From positions 1 to 12,381 of the forward strand of contig CALZAJ010000028.1 in the NCBI GenBank assembly GCA_945613785.1: a DNA stretch of 12,381 nucleotides, written 5' to 3'. The DNA comes from an uncultured Verrucomicrobiota bacterium. Lineage in GTDB: Bacteria; Verrucomicrobiota; Kiritimatiellia; RFP12; UBA1067. Shown piece after piece: positions 1 through 5,644 of this stretch (position 1 is its first letter; every line of letters starts with the position of its first letter). The notes beneath the pieces were generated by a model. The model was not told where the DNA came from and made no database searches. It worked only from the letters and a program-made list of their open reading frames with translations. A program made the position numbers and the translations under genes.

Positions 1-40
1 TGGCCAGCACGACGGCGATCTGTCCGCGGCGCCCCTGCAT
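1..40 (-). CDS. Partial Tad pilus-assembly gene (TadG/TadE-like N-terminus)
   Basis: Only the first 13 codons lie in the window; the gene continues beyond base 1. The visible peptide is MQGRRGQIAVVLA. The RRGQ motif followed by a hydrophobic run matches the start of Tad-system proteins such as TadG, TadE and TadF. It lacks the glutamate five residues after the glycine that true Flp pilins and the neighbouring TadE have, so a TadG-type protein with a helper-pilin-like membrane segment fits better. Its ATG shares one base with the stop of the upstream tadE-like gene (TGATG), which indicates translational coupling. The family call rests on this short peptide and its position after two Flp genes and a TadE gene. 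Confidence 0.55.
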   Translation of the reverse strand, partial: MQGRRGQIAVVLA

Positions 41-510
41 CAGTGACCTCCGTCGAACATGTAAAAGGGATAATGGGATTCGCACTCGGCATGGCCCGAG
101 GCCTCGTAGTCTTCCGTCGACAGATCCATGTCCACCTCGACGATCGGACTGACGCCGGATCCCGAACGGATGCCGATGTCCGTCGACGGCCAGTACTCGT
201 ATTCGAGAACGCCGTGCGCCAGACCTTCGTCTTCCGCAGAAAGATAGATGGGGACGCGCGAGACTTCGGAGAAGCCGCCCTCCTCGGGCCAGAGACGACG
301 CCCGGCGACAGGAATCATCGCCACGCGAGCCGACTTCTCGCACATGAAATCATTGAAACCCACCGCCTTGGCACGGGCCGCACGGGCGGCCGCATGATCC
401 AACAGCGTGCGGGCTTCGAGTTTACGCGAGATCTCGTAAACGCCAGTGAAGATCGCCATGATCAAGATCATGGCGATCAGAGTTTCGACCATTGCCTGGC
501 CGCGACGCAT
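40..510 (-). CDS. tadE: TadE-like pseudopilin
   Basis: This 156-residue protein is probably a minor pseudopilin of the Tad (Flp) pilus. It begins MRRGQAMVETLIAM: a short basic leader, the glycine expected before a prepilin-peptidase cut, and a glutamate at position 5 of the mature chain. A hydrophobic helix follows (about residues 8-25). The periplasmic part starts with an Ala/Arg-rich helix (about 33-50), usual for TadE, and continues as a polar region without recognisable catalytic motifs. An SD-like GGGGGA lies about eight bases before the start. The gene is 26 bases after the second flp gene, and its stop overlaps the next Tad gene. Two perfect inverted repeats lie in its first 90 bases. 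TadE and TadF are hard to separate from sequence alone; the system assignment is firm. Confidence 0.75.
   Translation of the reverse strand: MRRGQAMVETLIAMILIMAIFTGVYEISRKLEARTLLDHAAARAARAKAVGFNDFMCEKSARVAMIPVAGRRLWPEEGGFSEVSRVPIYLSAEDEGLAHGVLEYEYWPSTDIGIRSGSGVSPIVEVDMDLSTEDYEASGHAECESHYPFYMFDGGH
420..441. repeat. Inverted repeat inside the tadE-like gene
   Basis: Arms GTTTACG and CGTAAAC (420-426 and 435-441) match perfectly around an 8-base spacer that contains AGATCT. It lies about 70-90 bases into the tadE-like coding region, next to a stronger inverted repeat at 451-478. It may simply reflect codon choice. Confidence 0.5.
451..478. repeat. Perfect 13-bp inverted repeat in the tadE-like gene
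   Basis: The arms GATCGCCATGATC (451-463) and GATCATGGCGATC (466-478) are exact reverse complements separated by AA. They encode the near-palindromic membrane peptide IAMILIMAI, at codons 11-20 of the tadE-like gene. In mRNA this could form a strong hairpin shortly after the start codon. Whether it regulates translation or arises from the hydrophobic peptide and codon choice cannot be told from one sequence. Confidence 0.7.
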
Positions 511-536
511 CGGGCAGTTCCCCCGGACGCGAGAGC

Positions 537-692
537 TTAGTTGCCGGCCTCTTCGATCTTGTCGCCGGCCTCTTCGAACTTTTCACCGACCTTACCGGAG
601 AAAACCCTCACGACGGCGATCAGCGCAATGGCAATCAAGCTGATGATGAGGATGTACTCAACCATCGTCTGACCCTTTTTCATCTTCTTCAT
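537..692 (-). CDS. flp: Flp-type prepilin (second copy)
   Basis: A 51-residue Flp/Fap-type prepilin, a structural subunit of the Tad pilus. The leader MKKMKKG precedes QTMVEYILII. Glycine 7 is the expected cleavage point, and Glu and Tyr stand at mature positions 5 and 6, the hallmark of Flp pilins. A single hydrophobic helix (about residues 14-30) follows, and the short C-terminal tail repeats EEAG twice. The start is well supported: AAAGGAG lies eight bases upstream of the ATG. It sits 18 bases after the first flp gene and 26 bases before the tadE-like gene, so the block is probably co-transcribed. Its core is a close copy of the first flp gene, but the tails differ (acidic here, basic there). 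Confidence 0.85.
   Translation of the reverse strand: MKKMKKGQTMVEYILIISLIAIALIAVVRVFSGKVGEKFEEAGDKIEEAGN
540..577. repeat. Tandem 21-bp period repeat in the Flp tail
   Basis: Two 17-base copies (540-556 and 561-577) differ at one base and are spaced by 21 bases. They encode two seven-residue units (FEEAGDK, then IEEAGN) at the C-terminus of the second Flp pilin. This is an in-frame internal duplication; the acidic tail would lie on the pilus surface or subunit interface. Confidence 0.6.
654..674 (-). repeat. Direct repeat, copy 2 (Flp cleavage-site segment)
   Basis: This 21-base stretch is identical to 825-845. Both encode GQTMVEY, the prepilin cleavage and helix-start motif. Identity at synonymous positions suggests recent duplication of the flp gene or gene conversion rather than protein-level conservation alone. 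Confidence 0.7.
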
Positions 693-710
693 GGAACCTG
701 CTCCTTTCAT

Positions 711-866
711 TCACGGATAATCCGAACCCACAAGACGCTCCGTTCGCACGACCGCCCGCTTCGTCGCCCCCAAGAGGTACGTCAACGAACCGATGACGAC
801 AAGAAGCGCAGTGAAGATGAGTACGTACTCAACCATCGTCTGACCTCTCCTGCCGCGGAACTTCAT
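711..866 (-). CDS. flp: Flp-type prepilin (first copy)
   Basis: A 51-residue Flp-type prepilin reading MKFRGRRG then QTMVEYVLIF. Glycine 8 is the predicted processing site, with Glu and Tyr at mature positions 5 and 6, followed by a hydrophobic helix and a basic tail (KRAVVRTERL) unlike the acidic tail of the second copy. The start is less certain than usual. No SD precedes this ATG, because the promoter's TATAAT ends only six bases upstream of it. AGGAGAGG inside the leader codons would instead serve the internal ATG at codon 11, but that start would remove the leader and cleavage site. I prefer the first ATG because it gives the full prepilin motif. It may be translated from a leaderless mRNA. 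Confidence 0.75.
   Translation of the reverse strand: MKFRGRRGQTMVEYVLIFTALLVVIGSLTYLLGATKRAVVRTERLVGSDYP
825..845 (-). repeat. Direct repeat, copy 1 (Flp cleavage-site segment)
   Basis: Identical over 21 bases to 654-674; encodes GQTMVEY of the first Flp prepilin. It includes the in-frame internal ATG (codon 11). The AGGAGAGG just upstream of it is not shared with the second copy. Confidence 0.7.
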
Positions 867-872
867 ATCTGT

Positions 873-881
873 ATTATAGCA
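873..881 (-). promoter_or_regulatory. Extended -10 promoter for the flp block
   Basis: On the minus strand the sequence reads TGCTATAAT: a perfect TATAAT with a TGn extension. No good -35 box is seen at 16-18 bases spacing; the best is TTTCCC, which matches TTGACA at three positions. An extended -10 can compensate for that. The stretch around it is AT-rich in an otherwise GC-rich window. It lies in the 59-base gap between uvrC and the first flp gene. The predicted transcription start falls on or within a base or two of the flp ATG, which would make the message leaderless. Its position suggests the pilin block is transcribed separately from uvrC. Confidence 0.6.
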
Positions 882-925
882 CAAAAAAGGTGCGGGGAAA
901 GAGTCCTTTGTTAAAATGGCGCAAT

Positions 926-2401
926 TCAGGTCCGGCGTTCGCCGGCTGCATTCTCGGCGGCTTTGAGGACCTCGGCGGCAATGGTCTCGTTGACGCCGGC
1001 CGCGGCAGAGATGTCGGCGACGGTCGCGCGGGCGATGCCGTAGATTGACTTGAAGCGCTTTAGGAGTGCGACCTTCTTTGCCTCGCCGATGCCGGGAATC
1101 TCGTCCAGCACCGATTCGCGGATGGTCTTCTCGCGCAAGTTGCGGTGATAGGTGATTGCGAAACGATGCGCCTCGTCGCGCAGACGCGTGATGACCATCA
1201 GGGCCTGCGAGTCACGCGGCAGCCAGACGTCGGGTCGTCCGTCGTCAAGCACCAGCAGCTCCTGCTGCTTGGCGAGACCGACCGTCGGGATGTCGCCGAC
1301 GCCGAGTTCCGCGAAGAGCGCCCGCGCCGCGCGCAGCTGGGTGATGCCACCGTCGCAGATGTAGAGATCGGCGCGCGGAGAAGTCTCCAGGAGCGTCGAT
1401 TCGGGTCCGTAACGACGACGGACCACTTCGGCCATCGCCCGCGGATCGTCCGCGCCTTCGAAGGACTTGATCTTGAAATGGCGATAGTAGCGTCCGTCCG
1501 GCAAGCCGTCGCGGGCGACCACGAGCGACGCCACGTTGTGCGTGCCGAAGAGGTTCGAGATGTCGACGCATTCGATGATGTGCGGAGGTTCCTTGAGGCC
1601 AATCGCCGCCGCCAGCTCCTCACAGCCCTTCCAGGCGTCGGCCTGCCGCATCTCAGGCGACCGGCGGACGAAGTGGGCCTTGGTCATCTCCTTCAGGGCA
1701 AACAGCGTGTCCCTGAGACGCGCGGCCTTCTCGAAATCTCCCTTCGCAGCCGCCGCCTTCATCTCGCCCTCCACCTCGCTCAGGATGTCCGGTCGCTTGC
1801 CGTCCAGGAACTCGCACGCCTCGCGAAAGCGCGCGTGATACGCCTCGCGGGCGATTTTCCCGAGACACGGCGCGCTGCACGTGCGGATCACGTCCGCGAG
1901 ACAGTGCCGGTGCGTCTCTTCGCACGGCGAAAGATCCTCACACTCACGGATGCCGAAACGCTTCTCGACGAAGTCCTTGGCCGCGCGCACGACAGGGCTC
2001 GAGGGGAACGGACCGAAATAACGCGCGCCGTCATCACGGACGATGCGCACGCACTGGAACCGCGGCCAGTCTGCCGTCGGATCCGCACGCAGGGCGAGAT
2101 ACCGCTTGTCGTCGCGCATCAGAATGTTGAAATGCGGCTTGTACTTCTTGATGAGCGAGGCCTCGGTCAGCAGCGACTCGGCCTCGTTGCGGACCGTCAT
2201 GAACTCGAAGTCATAGACGGTATCAACCATCGACCGCACCTTCGGCGGATGCTTGGCGCCAGGACGGAAATAGCTGGAAACGCGCCGGCGCAGGTTCTTC
2301 GCCTTGCCGACGTAAATGATGACGCCCCGGCGATCTCGCATGAGATAACAGCCGGGGCGGTTCGGAACGGACTTCAACCGCTCTCGAATCAGGTCGGTCA
2401 C
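926..2401 (-). CDS. uvrC: Excinuclease ABC subunit C, compact form
   Basis: UvrC makes the two DNA cuts of nucleotide excision repair after UvrA and UvrB have marked the lesion. At 491 residues it is much shorter than E. coli UvrC (610). The GIY-YIG nuclease spans about 13-92 (GCYLM, IIYVGKA, NEAE). Cysteines 154, 167, 175 and 179 match the positions that bind a 4Fe-4S cluster in E. coli UvrC. The UVR (UvrB-binding) motif is about 208-240. The RNase H-like nuclease has ECVDIS (D280), YICDGG (D350) and DEAHRF (H412). A helix-hairpin-helix pair is about 433-483. The missing length lies between the UVR motif and ECVDIS, where only about 35 residues remain. The start is GTG and overlaps the tatA stop as GTGA, pointing to coupled translation. 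All catalytic motifs are kept, so it should be functional. Confidence 0.93.
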   Translation of the reverse strand: MTDLIRERLKSVPNRPGCYLMRDRRGVIIYVGKAKNLRRRVSSYFRPGAKHPPKVRSMVDTVYDFEFMTVRNEAESLLTEASLIKKYKPHFNILMRDDKRYLALRADPTADWPRFQCVRIVRDDGARYFGPFPSSPVVRAAKDFVEKRFGIRECEDLSPCEETHRHCLADVIRTCSAPCLGKIAREAYHARFREACEFLDGKRPDILSEVEGEMKAAAAKGDFEKAARLRDTLFALKEMTKAHFVRRSPEMRQADAWKGCEELAAAIGLKEPPHIIECVDISNLFGTHNVASLVVARDGLPDGRYYRHFKIKSFEGADDPRAMAEVVRRRYGPESTLLETSPRADLYICDGGITQLRAARALFAELGVGDIPTVGLAKQQELLVLDDGRPDVWLPRDSQALMVITRLRDEAHRFAITYHRNLREKTIRESVLDEIPGIGEAKKVALLKRFKSIYGIARATVADISAAAGVNETIAAEVLKAAENAAGERRT

Positions 2402-2598
2402 GCTTCGACCTGCTTGGGTTCCTCCTTCGAAGGAAGCTCGTCTTCCTTCTCGCCTTCCTTCAGGCCCTTCGAGAATTCCCCCTTCGCCTTGCCGAGCGCA
2501 CGGGCGAGTTCGGGAATCTTCTTACCACCGAAAAGAAGCGCAATCACGATAATGCAGATCACAATCTGCCAGGGTCCAGCCATAAAACCAAGTATCAT
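2398..2598 (-). CDS. tatA: Twin-arginine translocase protein TatA/E
   Basis: A 66-residue subunit of the Tat system, which exports folded proteins. It has a short N-terminus, one membrane helix (about residues 8-23), the hinge FGGKKIPELARALG, an amphipathic helix (about 25-45) and a charged Glu/Lys tail; this is the usual TatA plan. The start is set by AAGGAG eight bases upstream of the ATG. TatA, TatB and TatE share this fold; the FGG hinge and short tail favour TatA or TatE over TatB. No tatC is in the window, so the partner must be elsewhere. The gene follows the pseudopilin-GH2 gene by 36 bases and overlaps uvrC by four bases. Confidence 0.92.
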   Translation of the reverse strand: MILGFMAGPWQIVICIIVIALLFGGKKIPELARALGKAKGEFSKGLKEGEKEDELPSKEEPKQVEA

Positions 2599-2606
2599 TT
2601 TCTTAT

Positions 2607-2612
2607 CTCCTT
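2607..2612 (-). promoter_or_regulatory. Ribosome binding site of tatA
   Basis: AAGGAG on the minus strand, eight bases before the ATG at 2598. It decides the tatA start in favour of the first Met rather than the Met five codons later. Confidence 0.7.
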
Positions 2613-2626
2613 GTTCCGATTCGAAT

Positions 2627-2655
2627 AGAATACCTTATTTCCCCGCAGAAAGCAA
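2627..2655 (-). promoter_or_regulatory. Possible weak promoter upstream of tatA-uvrC
   Basis: On the minus strand TTGCTT (2650-2655) and TATTCT (2627-2632) are separated by 17 bases, matching sigma-70 boxes at 3 of 6 and 4 of 6 positions. The site overlaps the last codons of the GH2 fusion gene and precedes tatA. It could give tatA-uvrC their own expression, but matches this weak occur by chance. Confidence 0.28.
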
Positions 2656-5628
2656 GTCAGACCGTCCAATGGACCTCGGAATCGTCACGGAATCCGTACG
2701 GATGCCCGGAACGGACGCCGAGAGCTTCAACGGCAAACCCGACCCTCCGTCACGACGGACCACCACCGCGGCACGTCCGTAGTAAAGCGGATGTGAGGCC
2801 GTCTGTGCAAAGGAGTCCATGCCTCCCGTCGATCCGTTGCCGACGGCCAAGATCTCACCCGGTCCCTCCAAGGTGAACTTGACGCGGTCCTGTGCGAGCG
2901 GCAGGACCGTGCCGTACTCGTCGACGAGCTCGACCTTGACGAAGAGGATGTCACCATCCGCCAGCGACGGCTTCTCAGGCGTCAACTTCACCGAGAAGGC
3001 CTTGTAGGCCGTCTTGCGGACGGCTTCGCCGAGATGATGTCCGCCCTTCGAGACGATGACCTTCAGCTCGCCTGCCTCGTAAGGGACGTCCCAGACCAGT
3101 CGATAGCGCTTCGTGACCTCATAATAGGCGGGATCGTCCTTCCCGACGATCTTCGGCAGCTCGGTCGTCTTCTTCTGGACGCCCATCGACTCGCCGTTCA
3201 GGAAGAGCTCGGCCTCATCGCCGCTCGTGTAACAGACGACCTTGACCGGTTCGCCCTCCTGACCGTCCCAGTTCCAGTGCGGCAGGAGATGAATCGTCAT
3301 GTCCCGCTCGTTCCAGACAGAACGATAGAGGTAATAACGGTCCTTCGGCATCCCCATCAGATCGCAAATGCCGAAGAAGGAGCTGCGGTTCGACTTGACC
3401 TCGGGACACGGTTCGCCCAGGTAGTCGACGCCCGTCCAGACGAATTCGCCAGCACAGTAGCGATCACGCGCCATGCGTCCGAACTCGACATCCGGGATGT
3501 CCGCCCAGACGGCACACGCGCGATCATAAGCCGTGACAGCGGTCTTGCCCTTGCCGCCGGCGTCGCCTGGCTTCTCCGGGAACGGCAGCTCGAAGTGTCC
3601 CCAGCTCGAGAAGGCGCTGGCGGATTCCGAATAGACGACGGGCTTCGTCGGATATTTCGCACGCATCGCATTGTACTGCTCGCCGTAATTCCAGCCCGTG
3701 AGATCGAGGGCCTCGTAGTCACCGCGGGCGATCGCCTGCTGATGGCAGCAGCCCATGCCGACGGGACGCGTCGTGTCTTCGGAACGAACGGCCTCACGGA
3801 ACCGACGGCAGCGTTCGGCGGTGGTCCCCTGCGGATACGTCTCGTCAGCGGGCTTGATCTCGTTGCCGAGGGACCACACGACGACACACGGATGGTTGCG
3901 GTCACGGCGGACGAACTGCTTGAGGTTGCGCGTCACGACCTCCTCGAGATCCTCACCCTCGACAATGCCGGCCGTCGCGTCCCACTTGTCGAAGCATTCG
4001 TCCCAGACGACGAAGCCCATCTCGTCACAGAGATCCAGGAGCTGTGGGTCGCAGATGTTGTGCGAGGTGCGGATGGCGTTCACGCCCATGTCCTTCATCA
4101 GCTCCAGCTGACGCCTCATCGCCGTACGGTTGAAGGCCATGCCCAGGGGACCGAGGTCCGAATGCAGATTGACGCCCTTCAGCTGCAGACGCTTCCCGTT
4201 CAAGTGAAAACCGTCGTCTGCCGTGAACTCCGCCGTACGGATGCCAAACCTGTACGTGCGACCGCAGACCGTATACGGATAGAGCTTCGGGTTCTCGGGA
4301 CTCCATAGCTGCGGATAACGGATGTCGAGCGTCTCCACGACGTTCGTGCCCGGCTTCGCGTATTCGATGCGGACCTTGGCCAGCTCTTCGGTGAGCTCGG
4401 GCACCGTGATCTTGAGCGACCCGTAGACGAGCCGTTCCTGCGCATCGTCGATGATCACCGTCACATCACGGAAGATGCCGGCGCCCGGATACCAGCGGCT
4501 TCTCAACTTCGAGGTGTCGACCTTCACGACGAGATCGTTGTCCTCCCCGAACTTGACCTTGTCGGACACGTCGATCTCGAAGCTCGCATAACCGTAGTCC
4601 CAACCCCCGACCTTCTCGCCGTTGAGGTAGACCTCGGGACGCGACATGACGCCATTGAAGCGGATGCCGACGTACGAGCCCTCCTCGGACGCGGGAAGCC
4701 GCAACGGACGGCGATAGTAGCCGACGCCGCGCCACGGAAGCTTGCCGGTTTCGCCCGACGCGCAGGCGGACGAGAACGGACCCTCAATGGCCCAGTCATG
4801 CGGAATCCGGACGCTCTTCCAGACGAGGTTGGTGGAATCGAACGAGGGCACCTCGGGAGGCGCGGCCTGGGTCTCGGGACTGGTGTCCTTCCAGACCTGC
4901 GCGAACTGCCAGGTGTCATAGATCACGGTCTCGCCCGCACGCGGATTGTCGGGATGAAGGACGCGGCGCACCTGTTCCTCGACAACGGCCTTCGTCTTTC
5001 GGTCGGGCGCGACGACATAGCCGCGCAACGTGTAGGGCATCCAGCCCTCGAGCCAGCTCTTGTCGCGGAAGGCGAGATCAAAGAGCGCGGGATCCGGCAG
5101 GACGTCGTCGGACGTCCCGGAAAGTCCGTCAGGACCGGCGGAGTAAAGCGTCGGATTCTCGGCCTCCCCGTTGTAGACGTAGACGTAGTCGTGATGCCAC
5201 GGATCCTTTACGACCTGGCGGATGTAGGGTCCGTCCCAACCGAGCTTGGTGACTTTCGTCGACGCGAGCTGCTGGAGTCCCTCCTCTGTCGTCGGATACA
5301 TGCCGACATGGTAGCGGTAACGACCGAGCGCGGTCGCAAGGGCGTTGATGGACTTGCGGACGTCAATCTGCGCCTTCGTCGGCTGCGGCGGACGCCCTGG
5401 ACCCATCTTGGCGATGATCATGGACCCGAGCATAAGGAGTCCGATGATGACAACCGCATAGAACATCATCCCCTTCTTCATCACCGGGGCGCCGGCACGG
5501 ACGATCTCGGCCCGCTTGCGCTCGTATTCGCGGTGGATGTTCTTGATCGCGGTCGCCTTCTTTTGACGTTGGGCCGACGTGTCCTTCTTGATCGGGAACT
5601 TCTTCCGAAGACTGCTGTAGTCTGTCAT
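2635..5628 (-). CDS. GspG-like pseudopilin domain fused to GH2 glycoside hydrolase
   Basis: A 997-residue protein. Residues 1-53 are basic and presumably cytoplasmic; 54-75 form one membrane helix. Residues about 85-180 match the GspG major pseudopilin of type II secretion: the helix ending ALGRYRYHVGMYPTTEEGL, WDGPYI, KDPWHHDY, and LYSAGPDGLSGTSDDV, which resembles the GspG calcium loop. From about 232 it is a GH2 glycosidase: sugar-binding domain with IPHDWAIEGPF (275-285), immunoglobulin-like segment, then a TIM barrel with NAIRTSHN (517-524), acid/base Glu590 in SLGNE and probable nucleophile Glu668 in YSES. A DUF4982-like domain (about 782-820) and a C-terminal beta domain (about 875-985) follow. 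GH2 members include beta-galactosidases and beta-glucuronidases; the substrate cannot be read here. There is no signal peptide and no prepilin cleavage motif, so I infer a membrane-anchored periplasmic enzyme. GGAGGTGA precedes the chosen ATG; an upstream in-frame ATG at 5799 would add an Arg-rich tail overlapping the phosphorylase gene. Confidence 0.88.
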   Translation of the reverse strand: MTDYSSLRKKFPIKKDTSAQRQKKATAIKNIHREYERKRAEIVRAGAPVMKKGMMFYAVVIIGLLMLGSMIIAKMGPGRPPQPTKAQIDVRKSINALATALGRYRYHVGMYPTTEEGLQQLASTKVTKLGWDGPYIRQVVKDPWHHDYVYVYNGEAENPTLYSAGPDGLSGTSDDVLPDPALFDLAFRDKSWLEGWMPYTLRGYVVAPDRKTKAVVEEQVRRVLHPDNPRAGETVIYDTWQFAQVWKDTSPETQAAPPEVPSFDSTNLVWKSVRIPHDWAIEGPFSSACASGETGKLPWRGVGYYRRPLRLPASEEGSYVGIRFNGVMSRPEVYLNGEKVGGWDYGYASFEIDVSDKVKFGEDNDLVVKVDTSKLRSRWYPGAGIFRDVTVIIDDAQERLVYGSLKITVPELTEELAKVRIEYAKPGTNVVETLDIRYPQLWSPENPKLYPYTVCGRTYRFGIRTAEFTADDGFHLNGKRLQLKGVNLHSDLGPLGMAFNRTAMRRQLELMKDMGVNAIRTSHNICDPQLLDLCDEMGFVVWDECFDKWDATAGIVEGEDLEEVVTRNLKQFVRRDRNHPCVVVWSLGNEIKPADETYPQGTTAERCRRFREAVRSEDTTRPVGMGCCHQQAIARGDYEALDLTGWNYGEQYNAMRAKYPTKPVVYSESASAFSSWGHFELPFPEKPGDAGGKGKTAVTAYDRACAVWADIPDVEFGRMARDRYCAGEFVWTGVDYLGEPCPEVKSNRSSFFGICDLMGMPKDRYYLYRSVWNERDMTIHLLPHWNWDGQEGEPVKVVCYTSGDEAELFLNGESMGVQKKTTELPKIVGKDDPAYYEVTKRYRLVWDVPYEAGELKVIVSKGGHHLGEAVRKTAYKAFSVKLTPEKPSLADGDILFVKVELVDEYGTVLPLAQDRVKFTLEGPGEILAVGNGSTGGMDSFAQTASHPLYYGRAAVVVRRDGGSGLPLKLSASVPGIRTDSVTIPRSIGRSDLLSAGK

Positions 5629-5632
5629 GGCG

Positions 5633-5640
5633 TCACCTCC
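5633..5640 (-). promoter_or_regulatory. Strong ribosome binding site of the GspG-GH2 gene
   Basis: GGAGGTGA on the minus strand is a full-length SD match, four bases from the ATG at 5628 (seven from the GGAGG core). It lies in the 16-base gap after the phosphorylase stop and fixes the start of the fusion gene. Confidence 0.85.
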
Positions 5641-5644
5641 GAAA

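Noticed and set aside
879..893. GCAC/GTGC inverted repeat with a T run after uvrC, as a terminator
   Set aside because: The stem is only four base pairs and the T run is in the loop rather than after the stem; it also overlaps the extended -10 element.
43..914. Plus-strand open frames opposite the flp and tadE genes
   Set aside because: They lie antisense to genes with clear prepilin motifs and have no recognisable content.
1145..2782. Long plus-strand open frame opposite uvrC and tatA
   Set aside because: It is antisense to two clear genes, is rich in Arg/His/Leu without recognisable motifs, and is explained by the low stop frequency opposite GC-rich codons.
3034..4308. 424-codon plus-strand open frame opposite the GH2 region
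   Set aside because: The minus strand has unmistakable GH2 catalytic motifs here; the plus-strand frame has none.
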